Part shown: in pieces, positions 8,767-16,931 of the stretch
How the letters are laid out: the number at the start of each line of letters is the position of its first letter
How positions within the stretch are numbered: position 1 is the first letter of the stretch
Assembly: GCA_963666535.1 (NCBI GenBank)
Contig: OY762913.1
Span: 1,550,001-1,614,000, forward strand
Source: G963666535 sp963666535
GTDB taxonomy: Bacteria; Bacillota; Clostridia; Oscillospirales; Oscillospiraceae
Direction of reading: 5' to 3'
Length of the DNA: 64,000 bases
Notes under the pieces: generated by a model
Databases searched by the model: none
Told to the model about the DNA's origin: nothing
Seen by the model: the letters and a program-made list of their open reading frames with translations, nothing else
Position numbers and translations under genes: made by a program

Positions 8767-9263
8767 GTCTCAGGCACTTCCGGCGAAAGGTCGGGCGGAT
8801 CTTCGCCATCGCCAGCGCCAGCGTCATCCCCGTCCGCATCCTCGTCAACGCTTACCGGCACCGCCGCCAGCAGCTGCGCGATCTCGGTCTTGTTCTTCGC
8901 CCCGCTAACGTCAACGCCCATGTCCACCGCCAGCTTTTCCATTTCCGGGCGGGTCATCTTCATGAGGCCTTCGGGATCAAGGTGATTTTTGGGCGTCTCA
9001 GGCCCCTGAGAGCCGCCCTCACCATCGGGCGGGTTCTCGGTCGTCCTTCCGCCGCTCCCGCCTCCTTCTGGCGTTGCAACGGGCGTGGTAGGGGCTTCCA
9101 GCGAACTGTCGGCGGTGTACCTGGCAACGCCAAGCTTGACAAGCCTTTCGGCCTCCTCGTCGGCCAGTTCGATAGGCCCGTCTCTACTGGTAGTCGGCCG
9201 AACGCGCAGGGAACCTTCCGGCCTGTAGCCGTAAGCTCCACTCGTGATTTGTACTTTTCTCAT
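8763..9263 (-). CDS. Phage head protein with C-terminal SAP/HeH-like domain
   Basis: This is a 166-residue acidic protein. The first ~50 residues form a small domain (MRKVQITSGAYGYRPEG, LVKLGVARY), then a Pro/Gly-rich linker. Residues ~100-135 resemble a SAP/HeH or Rho-N helix-loop-helix (MTRPEMEKLAVDMGVDVSGA, KTEIAQLLAA), and an Asp/Glu-rich tail follows. Such proteins often follow the major capsid gene in lambda-type head modules and are thought to act at packaging or head completion. Exact role unknown. Confidence 0.55.
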   Translation of the reverse strand: MRKVQITSGAYGYRPEGSLRVRPTTSRDGPIELADEEAERLVKLGVARYTADSSLEAPTTPVATPEGGGSGGRTTENPPDGEGGSQGPETPKNHLDPEGLMKMTRPEMEKLAVDMGVDVSGAKNKTEIAQLLAAVPVSVDEDADGDDAGAGDGEDPPDLSPEVPET

Positions 9264-9286
9264 GTCCTACTCCTTTCCACGTTGAA

Positions 9287-10363
9287 TCAGGACACCACGT
9301 TGGCGGCGTAGATGTACGGGCAGTAGTTGTTCGGTGCGGCCAGCGGACGAGTACCAAGACGCAGCTTGCGGAGGTCATGCGGCTGATCCAGAATGAACTT
9401 TGGGACGCGAGCCGCAGCGTGCGTGGTAAAGTTTTCACTGCCATAGTCAATCTGGCTGATCTGGCCATACATCATGTGCCCACATCCGGGGGCAGTGACC
9501 ATCGCAGAAGTGGCAGGGAAATATTTCTGTTCGCTGTCATTGTCGTCCACGTAGGTCTCGTCGCAGCTGATCAGATTCAGCTTGAAGCCGCCGAAGTTCA
9601 GCGTACCCATATAGACCACACCGTCGTAGGGACTGAGCCCCTGCTCAATCTGGCCGATGATGATACCGCTGTTCTTGTCCAGGAGCTTCTGAACCTTTTC
9701 AAGATCGAGAACCGCGTCGGCCGCATCGGTGCCAAGCACAAGGTCCGCAGCACGCAGGCCTCTGCGTGAGAGCAGCCGGCACATAGCCTTAACGTCGCCG
9801 AAGAAATCCCCGTCGCTTGCGTTCCATTTCTTTGCAACGATGTATGCGTGATCGCTGGTGGTGTCATAGAACTGAACGTGCAGCTCATCGCCGACAGTCT
9901 TGGCGTCAACATACTCCTGCATGGTGCAGGCATTGTTGATCATGGTCTGCACAGCCATCCACTCCTCGCGGCGGCGAATGCGCAGATCCATGTCTGTCAT
10001 GTCCTGAAGCTGGAGCTGGGCGGCGCGCTGGGCGGCGGTCATGCCCGGATATAGAGCTTCGCCGAAGCCGCGCTTCTGCAGGTCGTCCAGAGTCAGAGAA
10101 CGGGACGGCGCAATAAATGCGGGCTGATACTCGTGAATCGCATATCCGATGCGGTCCATGGGGATATCGCCGGCGCGGGGAGAAACGAAAGCGGCCATCT
10201 TGCGGTCGCCCTTGCGGTATTCAGTGAGGACCTTGTCGGCGGCGAAAATGTCATTCGCGCCGGTGGGGAAATACCTGTCCTTGAAGAAGGACGGCTGGGG
10301 GACGATTTCCTCGGTGATCGCCAGCAGCATATAGGTATCAAAAAAATCAATGGTAGTTGCCAT
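9287..10363 (-). CDS. Phage major capsid protein E
   Basis: The 358-residue length and sequence pattern fit the lambda E-type major capsid family: N-terminal SFFKDRYFP, AFVSPRAGDIP, the REEWMAVQ helix, and a C-terminal part with GPxY-like strands (VVYMGTLNFGGFKL, CGHMMYGQISQ). It forms the shell as a HK97-fold protein. It directly follows the decoration protein gene, as in lambda (C-Nu3-D-E order). Confidence 0.93.
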   Translation of the reverse strand: MATTIDFFDTYMLLAITEEIVPQPSFFKDRYFPTGANDIFAADKVLTEYRKGDRKMAAFVSPRAGDIPMDRIGYAIHEYQPAFIAPSRSLTLDDLQKRGFGEALYPGMTAAQRAAQLQLQDMTDMDLRIRRREEWMAVQTMINNACTMQEYVDAKTVGDELHVQFYDTTSDHAYIVAKKWNASDGDFFGDVKAMCRLLSRRGLRAADLVLGTDAADAVLDLEKVQKLLDKNSGIIIGQIEQGLSPYDGVVYMGTLNFGGFKLNLISCDETYVDDNDSEQKYFPATSAMVTAPGCGHMMYGQISQIDYGSENFTTHAAARVPKFILDQPHDLRKLRLGTRPLAAPNNYCPYIYAANVVS

Positions 10364-10380
10364 TATTTAATACCCTCCAA

Positions 10381-10974
10381 TCAGTTTGCAGCGGAAGCAG
10401 CCTTGAAGACGATGCCGTATTCACGCAGCTGCTTCATGTCCGCTTCGGTCATAGTATAGCTTTCTGCCACCGTCACCTTATTGGGGTCAAAGCAACCGGC
10501 AGTGTATACGGCGGCATTTACATCAGCGGTCGTGCCGACTTCTGTGTCGTCGCAGAGAATACAATCCGCCGTTCCGGTGTCGGTCATGTTATAGAATGCT
10601 TCGACGTTGTTAGTGCCAGATGCGGGCGCGGAAGTGAACGTGATAACACCGGTGGACGCAACATAGGTATACGCCGTGGTAGCAGTACCGCCAATGGTAA
10701 CCTTGGTAAGCGTCGCAGGCTTATCCGTCACGGTGAAGTCATCCGTTGTTCCATCCCCGGAAAATTTCTGGGATTTCTGGTAAGCTTCAGCAGTACCTAG
10801 CACGAAAAGCTTCCCAGTGGTTGCTCCCTTTGCCATTACCGTGCCGCGCGCAAGAATCGCGGCGGTTTCAAGCCGATCAATTGTGCCGCCCCTAACCTGA
10901 ACAGGTGGCGTGGTATCAGTGAGCAGACCGTCATAGTCCATCTCGCCGACCTTCCGATAGAGATTGGTAGACAT
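10381..10974 (-). CDS. Head decoration protein (gpD-type) with an inserted beta domain
   Basis: The 197-residue protein has the lambda gpD/HDPD pattern at both ends (ARGTVMAKGATTGKL near residue 42; CILCDDTEV and NVNAAVYTAGCFDPNKV-like segment near 140-165). Family members have about 110-130 residues. The extra length is an insert at about residues 66-130, rich in Thr/Val/Gly (KFSGDGTTDDFTVTDKP, TGVITFTSAPASGTN), which reads as a small beta-sandwich. Decoration proteins cement the expanded capsid from outside, so the insert would be displayed on the virion. The ATG overlaps the stop of the protease gene. Confidence 0.82.
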   Translation of the reverse strand: MSTNLYRKVGEMDYDGLLTDTTPPVQVRGGTIDRLETAAILARGTVMAKGATTGKLFVLGTAEAYQKSQKFSGDGTTDDFTVTDKPATLTKVTIGGTATTAYTYVASTGVITFTSAPASGTNNVEAFYNMTDTGTADCILCDDTEVGTTADVNAAVYTAGCFDPNKVTVAESYTMTEADMKQLREYGIVFKAASAAN

Positions 10975-11414
10975 TATTTGCCCTCCTTCTTCTTGCCGAG
11001 CAGGTCAGCGACCTCAGCCCGTGCGTTCGTCATACGCTGGTTCGGGGTCATATCCTTGTCATCGACCTCGGTTTCGGCGCCAGGCGCGGCCGGAACTTTC
11101 TGCGCGCCGGAAGCCTGATTGTCTGCCGCCATGTCCTTCAGGAACTGAGATCCCTGCTTTGCGGCTTTCTGAGCCGCGCGGTAAGTCATCTCCTGGGCGG
11201 TGCAGGGATGTTCGCCGTACTTTGCCTCATGTACGGCCTCATCGTCGAACAGTCCGGCGATCGCGTCGATATCGGCGATGCGCTGGCGCTCTGCCTCAAC
11301 CGCGGCAGTGTTGGTGCTGGTGGCCTCTGCGGATGCGGCGGCCTGAGCCTCGGCCATCAGCTGGGTAGCAAGCTCCGGGTTTTCGGCCCGCAGCTCTTCA
11401 AGGGTTTTTGCCAT
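10974..11414 (-). CDS. Internal in-frame scaffold protein (Nu3-like)
   Basis: Within the protease gene, codon 277 is an ATG (MAKTLEELRAENPEL) preceded by GAAGGAGGAAACACC, a ribosome site as strong as any in this module. Starting there gives a 146-residue helical, Ala/Glu-rich protein that ends with the protease-scaffold stop. This is the lambda C/Nu3 layout, in which free scaffold is made from an internal start. The start signal is seen directly; separate expression is inferred. Confidence 0.65.
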   Translation of the reverse strand: MAKTLEELRAENPELATQLMAEAQAAASAEATSTNTAAVEAERQRIADIDAIAGLFDDEAVHEAKYGEHPCTAQEMTYRAAQKAAKQGSQFLKDMAADNQASGAQKVPAAPGAETEVDDKDMTPNQRMTNARAEVADLLGKKKEGK

Positions 11415-12242
11415 GGTGTTTCCTCCTTCATGACCGCCGGTCTGAGCCGGCTGATTTATATTTGTCTTAACCGGAGCTGCGGCCCCGGATTCGACCGTAG
11501 GAATGTTGTCCGGCACAAACATGCCGGGCGTTAGGTGCATCTCGCGTCCACGAACAAACAGGCTTCGCCCGTCTGCACTGGCTGCGATATTCAGAGGCTC
11601 AGCATCCTCCATGAGCTCGTTGGCGAAGCCTTTCTCAACGGCTTCCTTTCCGGTCATGTAGGTTGTCTCTGCCATCATGTGGGCAATAACGGTCTCCGAG
11701 AGGCCGCACTTCCGCTTATAGATTGCAACCTGGGATTTGTCCCAGGCGTCGTTTGAATTTGCCATTTGCCGTAGCTCGTCAGCGTTATATCCACCCCAGA
11801 CGATACACCAGCATTTGTGGATCATAACCAGGCTGGACGGATTGACGCGCACCGTGTCACAAGCGCACATGATGAGAGAGCCGCCGGACATGGCCACGCC
11901 GTCCACGATACAGATAAGCTCCGTACCATTCGCCGCCAGTTCACGAAGCCGGTTGTGGATCAGGATGGACACACCGGCATCTCCGCCAAGACTGTCCATA
12001 CGGATCGTCAACTTCTTGCACCCTGCGACGGCATTCAGGTCCTCGAGGAATTCGCTCTCTATGATGTACTGCCCCTCAACAGGCTCGTCAGTCCACCAGT
12101 CCCTCGGCTGCTCTTCAACGATGTCGCCGTACATAGTAATCTCGGCGCTGTCGCCGTTCACCGATGCCATCGTGTAAAAATCTCGCTTGATATTGACGGC
12201 GGCCGGTTTCTTGCCGAACGCCCTTTTCATCGGAATGCTCAT
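10974..12242 (-). CDS. ClpP-type prohead protease fused to scaffold region
   Basis: The 422-residue protein has a ClpP/SppA-like protease domain at about 20-215: the DSLGGDAG element, nucleophile Ser119 in GVAMSGGS and His142 in VMIHKCW. A linker of about 60 residues leads to a helical, Ala/Glu/Gln-rich C-terminal third typical of scaffolds. In lambda-type heads the protease (C) and scaffold (Nu3) share a frame; here an ATG with GAAGGAGGA lies in frame at 11414. The start ATG follows four bases of overlap with the portal gene. Confidence 0.9.
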   Translation of the reverse strand: MSIPMKRAFGKKPAAVNIKRDFYTMASVNGDSAEITMYGDIVEEQPRDWWTDEPVEGQYIIESEFLEDLNAVAGCKKLTIRMDSLGGDAGVSILIHNRLRELAANGTELICIVDGVAMSGGSLIMCACDTVRVNPSSLVMIHKCWCIVWGGYNADELRQMANSNDAWDKSQVAIYKRKCGLSETVIAHMMAETTYMTGKEAVEKGFANELMEDAEPLNIAASADGRSLFVRGREMHLTPGMFVPDNIPTVESGAAAPVKTNINQPAQTGGHEGGNTMAKTLEELRAENPELATQLMAEAQAAASAEATSTNTAAVEAERQRIADIDAIAGLFDDEAVHEAKYGEHPCTAQEMTYRAAQKAAKQGSQFLKDMAADNQASGAQKVPAAPGAETEVDDKDMTPNQRMTNARAEVADLLGKKKEGK

Positions 12243-13861
12243 TCTTTTTTGCCTCCTCCTTCATCATCGTCGTCGGACGGATCGCCGTTTGAGGCGGAGA
12301 ATGCGCCGCCTCCAGCCTCCTTGATCTTTTCATTTTCGAGCTTCGATTGCTCGATGTTATCCTCCCAGTCCCCGCCGCCTAGCTCACGAGTGATCTGCTC
12401 ATAAGTTTTAATGCCGCGATCTGCCATCAGAATGGCGGCTTCGACCTCTTTCTTTGGGTCAAGCTGCCCCTGTACCGGGCCGATCCAGCGAGCGCCGCAC
12501 CACGCCTCGCGCAGGCGCGGATCATCGAAGAACCCGGGAGCTTTGATCCGTCCGCGAGCCACAGCCTCGGAAAGAAACAGCTCGTAGACTGGCTGGCAGA
12601 AATCATCAACGAACCAGACACGCCGCATCTTGAACGCTTCCCACGCCTCAAGCAGAGCACCGCGGGAGGCGGAGTAGCTGGAATTAAACTCCTTGATCAG
12701 AACATCATAGGGCAGCTCCAGGGCCGAACCCACAAGCTGACAGATTCGCTTGACGAAGGTATCAAATCCGGCTGTCGGAATATTTGGGTTTCCAAATTTA
12801 ATCGTTTCGCCGTCTTCCAGGTGCGTAACCGTACCTGGCCCCATTCCGTATTCGTTGGCGCTCAAAGAACGGTTATCGTCCTCCGGGTCCTCGCTTGGGA
12901 CGCCCCCAATATCTCCAGCGCCAACTTCGTTCGTTGGGATCTCCGTGGTGTCTGTCTTTGTCTCGATCCATGCCGTGAAAAAGCTCTGGATAAGTGCTGC
13001 CATCAGCTCGCTTTCCGTATATCGGCGCAGCTGCAGCAGTGGCTCTATGACCTGGGCAAGATACGGAACGCCGCGGTACTGATCCGGACGCTCGCTGTCC
13101 ATGACCTGAAGGATATTCGGAATCCCGGTCAGCGTTCCATATGCCTCGACCCGCTCCCATTTTGTCTGCTCCGACGCGTACTGGTACGGGTAAGTGTTGC
13201 GCACATAGTAGGCAACAATGCGACCGTTAACATCGACTTCCACGCCGTCGTGAATTTTGTGCCCGCCCCCCGGCTCTCCGTCCGGGACGGTTCCTTCTGT
13301 CAATCCGGAAACAGCAGCTCCGCCGACATAATCCGCCGGCGTGCTGATGCGGTCAGCCTCTACCATATGGATGCGAAGAGAATACGGATTGAGCGGTGTC
13401 GGTTCGTATCGTTTTACGACTGCGAACACGTCCCCACTCATAAGCCAGGATTTTATGGCGAGTTGCTGCATTCCGAAAAAGTTGTTAACGGCCAGCGCAT
13501 CGCAGTTTTGTTTTTTCCCGGCCCATAATCTGAACTCCGCTTCGGTTGTTTTCTGCCACGTCTTAGCCGCCTCCGGGGACACGCTGAGAATGTCTCGGTC
13601 AATGCTGCTTTTTAACGTTAGGCCGGTACCTACGACTTTAGTACGGTTGGTGTTGATCGCGCTCGTTGCCACGGGCGAAGCCATATACAGCATCCGGGAT
13701 CGCTGCCGAAGTGTGCTGTTATTGCGATTGATATCTTCATTCGGCGATCCGCTGCTGGGGATAAACCCCTTGAGCGCCCGTCTGGTGATACTCGCTCCGG
13801 CTTCACTGTATCCCTTAGCCTGCGGTGAGCCGCCGCTGCGTCTGGACCTCTTCTTGCTCAA
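12239..13861 (-). CDS. Phage portal protein (lambda B family)
   Basis: This 540-residue protein fits the lambda portal family in length and order of motifs: an N-terminal basic region, ARMLYMASPVATSAINTNRTKVVG-like segment near 50-75, the central LLQLRRYTESELMAAL wing/stem region, GFDTFVKRICQLVGSALELPYDVL, and the acidic Asp-rich C-terminus. Portals form the dodecameric DNA gate at one capsid vertex and bind the terminase. It is followed by the protease gene with a four-base overlap. Confidence 0.93.
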   Translation of the reverse strand: MSKKRSRRSGGSPQAKGYSEAGASITRRALKGFIPSSGSPNEDINRNNSTLRQRSRMLYMASPVATSAINTNRTKVVGTGLTLKSSIDRDILSVSPEAAKTWQKTTEAEFRLWAGKKQNCDALAVNNFFGMQQLAIKSWLMSGDVFAVVKRYEPTPLNPYSLRIHMVEADRISTPADYVGGAAVSGLTEGTVPDGEPGGGHKIHDGVEVDVNGRIVAYYVRNTYPYQYASEQTKWERVEAYGTLTGIPNILQVMDSERPDQYRGVPYLAQVIEPLLQLRRYTESELMAALIQSFFTAWIETKTDTTEIPTNEVGAGDIGGVPSEDPEDDNRSLSANEYGMGPGTVTHLEDGETIKFGNPNIPTAGFDTFVKRICQLVGSALELPYDVLIKEFNSSYSASRGALLEAWEAFKMRRVWFVDDFCQPVYELFLSEAVARGRIKAPGFFDDPRLREAWCGARWIGPVQGQLDPKKEVEAAILMADRGIKTYEQITRELGGGDWEDNIEQSKLENEKIKEAGGGAFSASNGDPSDDDDEGGGKKE

Positions 13862-13972
13862 CGTTCATCGCCTCCTGTTTGTGAAATATAAACGGACCGC
13901 CCGGCGGCGAAAGGAGCAACAAACTCCGCCGGGTGGTCCGTGGTAAAAGCCCTCTCAGGCGTATACCCATGA

Positions 13973-14230
13973 TTACCAGTCTCTTGGCACAATGCCGAAT
14001 GCCTTGCGCGGCCGCTTTCCTGCGAGCGCCGCGGTCAGCTCGTCGACCTTTGCCTCGGCCGCCGTGATCTCGTCCGTGAGGTCCGGGATGTCAAATCGGG
14101 TGAGTTGCCGGTCGTCGATGGTGTAGCTCTTCACGCCGCCGCTCACCAGAGCGAGATATGCGGTGCGGAGCTTTTCGAGCGCAGATTGCCAGAACGCCAG
14201 CCGCGCCTTGATCTCAGTTGTGCTTGCCAT
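13973..14230 (-). CDS. Small head-completion protein (gpW/DUF6148-like)
   Basis: The protein has 85 residues: a helix with IKARLAFWQSALEKL, a GGVKSYTIDDRQLTR hairpin, and a second helix of the TAAEAKVDELTAAL type. This helix-hairpin-helix layout and the position between terminase and portal match the lambda gpW and DUF6148 small connector proteins that prevent loss of packaged DNA. A GGAGGAAATC ribosome site precedes the ATG. The 111 bases between this gene and the portal gene show nothing notable. Confidence 0.7.
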   Translation of the reverse strand: MASTTEIKARLAFWQSALEKLRTAYLALVSGGVKSYTIDDRQLTRFDIPDLTDEITAAEAKVDELTAALAGKRPRKAFGIVPRDW

Positions 14231-14242
14231 ATGATTTCCTCC

Positions 14243-16171
14243 TTACCAATCGTCATAATACCGGCTTGCCCGGGAGTTTTGCTTCTGGGCGCGTTTTTGC
14301 TTTACCGCAGGAACCGTTGCAACGACTGTCTTTGTCTGTTCACCACGGGCCATCTGCAGTCGCCTGTCTGCTGCGTCAAGATCTGGAGAGAGTGCCTTGA
14401 ACGCCGCCATCGCATAGTTGCGGCAGTCAAGAGGCTCGTTCCGCTCGTGACCGGGTATCTTCTCCCATTGCCACGGGTTCTTTCGATCTGTCTTATATAC
14501 CAGCCGTTCAGAGAGTAAACCGGAAAAATATGTGCCGCCATAATCGTCCCGCCTTGGGAAATGGCAGTATTTTGATCCAGGGGCCTGTACCCGCAGATTG
14601 TCCATGATGAGCTGCTTGCCAGCATCGACACCTATGGCGTATTGCCAACAAGTGCCTATGGCTTTCCCGTTCACAACTATTTTTTGCTTCTTCGGTGGGG
14701 CCGTATAAGGCACGCCGTCTCCGCCGTTGCTGCCCTTGATGCAGAAGACCTTTCTGCTGAACCGCTCCCGGCAGCGCATACGCACGTCCTGCGTGAAGTG
14801 TCCGCCTTCATCCACAAAAGTAATTGACGGGCGGAGCGTGATCCCATCTGCATAGTTGTATTCGTGGTTGACAACGTCGTCTAATGCTTCCCACACTTCA
14901 CTGCTGTCCGGGCGACCCATGATGATCCCTTTCTTAACGCCCCAGGTCTCACCAAAATGTCCGTGTCCGACAATCTCATATTCAAGCCGGTCGTCCTGCG
15001 TATCCACGCCGGCGGTGAGAACCAGGACGCCATCCGGAAGCTCGGCTGAGTATTCCTCCCGGCGAGCCATCAGGCTGTCCTCGTCTTCCAGATCGCCGCG
15101 GTCCTCCCACAGTTCACCAAAGCGCGTATTGTAAACGACCTGCATTTTTGCTGAGCTGCCGATGGCGTAAAGATACTCCAGAATGGTTGATTCCCAGGAC
15201 GCCCAGGGACTAATAAAGGAGTTGAGCCAAAAAGAACGGACGCCCCGTTCGTAGGCGTCCGGATTTTCCGCGATCCATTTGGCGGGTTGCTTTTTCATTG
15301 TCCGTTCTTCGGATACGCAGGCACATTCCGGGCAGACATACCAGATCTCAGTTACCTTGTATTGCTTCTTGTGGTTAATGATTTTCTCTTCTTTTTCAAA
15401 CCGAATATCAGCGAAGCGAATATCATGGTAACCGCCGCAATGCGGACACTGGACACACCAGCGCTCCATCGTGCCTTCGGCGAATGAATCTTCAATGGCG
15501 CTGGCGCCTTTGATGGTAGGCGTCGACACTTCCACAGCTTTCGCGTTATAAAACGTGATCTGCCGGGCCATGGCCAGCTTCCACGGGTCGCCCTCCTTGC
15601 CGGCCGACATGGCCCAGCGGTCCCGCTCGTCGCCGATTACATAACGGATCGGCTTGGATGCCAGAGAGTGGGCCTCGGTGGAGCCGCACATCGTGAGGAT
15701 GCCGCCGGGATATGTTTTCTGAAGAATGGTATTGTTGCTGTCCCTGCTCTTTGGATTGGCGACCCTTCTGCGGAGCGTAGGGCAGTCCCGAATCATCGGC
15801 GCGATGCGGAGCTTTGAATACTCCTTGGCGTCGATGGTTGTAGGATGCACAAAGAGAATGCTGCTCGGGTCCTCGTCGATGATGTAACCAATGATGTTGT
15901 TCTCAAATTCAGACTTGCCGATCTGAGAAGAGGAAACAAGGATGATGCGCCGTACCCTCGGATCAGTGAACGCATCCAGCGGATCGCGCAGGTACGGCGT
16001 TCGGTCGACTCTCCACGGCCCGGTTTCGGCGCTGCTCTCGGTGGACAAGCGGCGGTTATCCTCCGCCCATTCGGTAACGGTCAAATCTTCAGGGGGCTTC
16101 ATTCCGGCCAGAGCTTTTGCAATCGCGATATTCAGCCGAAGGGCGTCGTTGTTACTCGTCATCCTCGTCAC
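14243..16171 (-). CDS. Phage terminase large subunit (lambda gpA-like)
   Basis: This 642-residue protein has the GpA family ATPase domain (WRVDRTPYLRDPLDAF; the Walker-A-like SSSQIGKSE at 80-88), a CxxC pair near 240-280 (CPHCGGYHD; CPECACVSE), and a nuclease half with VLTAGVDTQDDRLEYEIVGHG. Terminase drives genome packaging and cuts concatemers. The reading frame begins at a GTG (16171); an ATG three codons later (16162) is an equal choice, since both overlap the small-subunit gene. Confidence 0.94.
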   Translation of the reverse strand: MTRMTSNNDALRLNIAIAKALAGMKPPEDLTVTEWAEDNRRLSTESSAETGPWRVDRTPYLRDPLDAFTDPRVRRIILVSSSQIGKSEFENNIIGYIIDEDPSSILFVHPTTIDAKEYSKLRIAPMIRDCPTLRRRVANPKSRDSNNTILQKTYPGGILTMCGSTEAHSLASKPIRYVIGDERDRWAMSAGKEGDPWKLAMARQITFYNAKAVEVSTPTIKGASAIEDSFAEGTMERWCVQCPHCGGYHDIRFADIRFEKEEKIINHKKQYKVTEIWYVCPECACVSEERTMKKQPAKWIAENPDAYERGVRSFWLNSFISPWASWESTILEYLYAIGSSAKMQVVYNTRFGELWEDRGDLEDEDSLMARREEYSAELPDGVLVLTAGVDTQDDRLEYEIVGHGHFGETWGVKKGIIMGRPDSSEVWEALDDVVNHEYNYADGITLRPSITFVDEGGHFTQDVRMRCRERFSRKVFCIKGSNGGDGVPYTAPPKKQKIVVNGKAIGTCWQYAIGVDAGKQLIMDNLRVQAPGSKYCHFPRRDDYGGTYFSGLLSERLVYKTDRKNPWQWEKIPGHERNEPLDCRNYAMAAFKALSPDLDAADRRLQMARGEQTKTVVATVPAVKQKRAQKQNSRASRYYDDW

Positions 16172-16745
16172 GCCCGTTCATTACATCCCAGTTCTGCCGC
16201 TCCCGGACGCGCTCCTCGTACTTTTTAGGATCATAGCGATAATTGGCCAGCTCCGCCATAATCTTGAAAACCTCTTTGCGGATGACGTCGGCTGCTTCTG
16301 CAGGACTGGAAATGTTGGATACGTCGACGGCCAGGCGGCCGGGCAGCGCGATCAGCATTCCACGGACGGAATAGATTAAATCTTCGGTCATGGAGGCGAC
16401 GTCCTCGCTGCGGTGCATCTTGCCCTGCAGCTCCTTGACTTCCAGCTCGGCAATATCCGCCTTGGCCTGTTTCAGTCTGACCTCGGCGCCAAGCTTGCTG
16501 CTCTCCGCTTCCGTGTTACCCTTATCCTCACGCCCCGACGCCTTGCTCCGTAGGTAATTGCAATAAGCTCTGGTGGCTTCGACCACATTGTAGCGCTGCC
16601 CGGCTTTCGTCTGGTGTTTCCGTAGCACGCCGTCGCGGGTAAGCTGACCTACCCATTGACTTGTTATGTCAAAAAGGTTTGCTAATACTGCCGTTTTACA
16701 GTATCCAGGCTCTTCCTGAACCGGTTCCTTTTTCGGCGTAGCCAT
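16152..16745 (-). CDS. Phage terminase small subunit (Nu1-like)
   Basis: The 197-residue protein has a winged-helix DNA-binding start (AVLANLFDITSQWVGQLTRDGVL), then a GQRYNVVEATRAYCNYL helix, coiled coil (EVRLKQAKADIAELEVKEL) and a C-terminal region with LIYSVRGMLIALPGRLA, the gpNu1 pattern. It recognises the cos/pac site and loads the large subunit. The ATG at 16745 has GGAAGGAAG upstream; a start 12 codons earlier overlaps that site and is rejected. Its stop overlaps the large-subunit start. Confidence 0.87.
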   Translation of the reverse strand: MATPKKEPVQEEPGYCKTAVLANLFDITSQWVGQLTRDGVLRKHQTKAGQRYNVVEATRAYCNYLRSKASGREDKGNTEAESSKLGAEVRLKQAKADIAELEVKELQGKMHRSEDVASMTEDLIYSVRGMLIALPGRLAVDVSNISSPAEAADVIRKEVFKIMAELANYRYDPKKYEERVRERQNWDVMNGRDEDDE

Positions 16746-16931
16746 AGAAAATCGCTTCCTTCCTGCGTGGATATCAGACAAATATCAGTTGCCTTCGCGG
16801 CCGTTCCGCTTTACTTTTTCCTCAATTTTTGGGGGAATTTATGCCCCGACAAGTAAAGTCCGGGAAAAAAATTTTCCGGAAACTGCGCGAGAATCGGGGT
16901 CGACGAGCCCGCACGCCTTGGGTACCCCCCG
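16746..16931 (-). other. Non-coding stretch upstream of terminase; possible packaging site
   Basis: These 186 bases hold no convincing gene. They contain a run of G (GACGGGGGG), a TTTCCGGAAAATTTTTTTCC tract and several short palindromes. In lambda-type modules the packaging recognition (cos) region lies just ahead of the small terminase gene, so this is the most likely place for it. No cos sequence can be proved from the bases alone. Confidence 0.35.
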
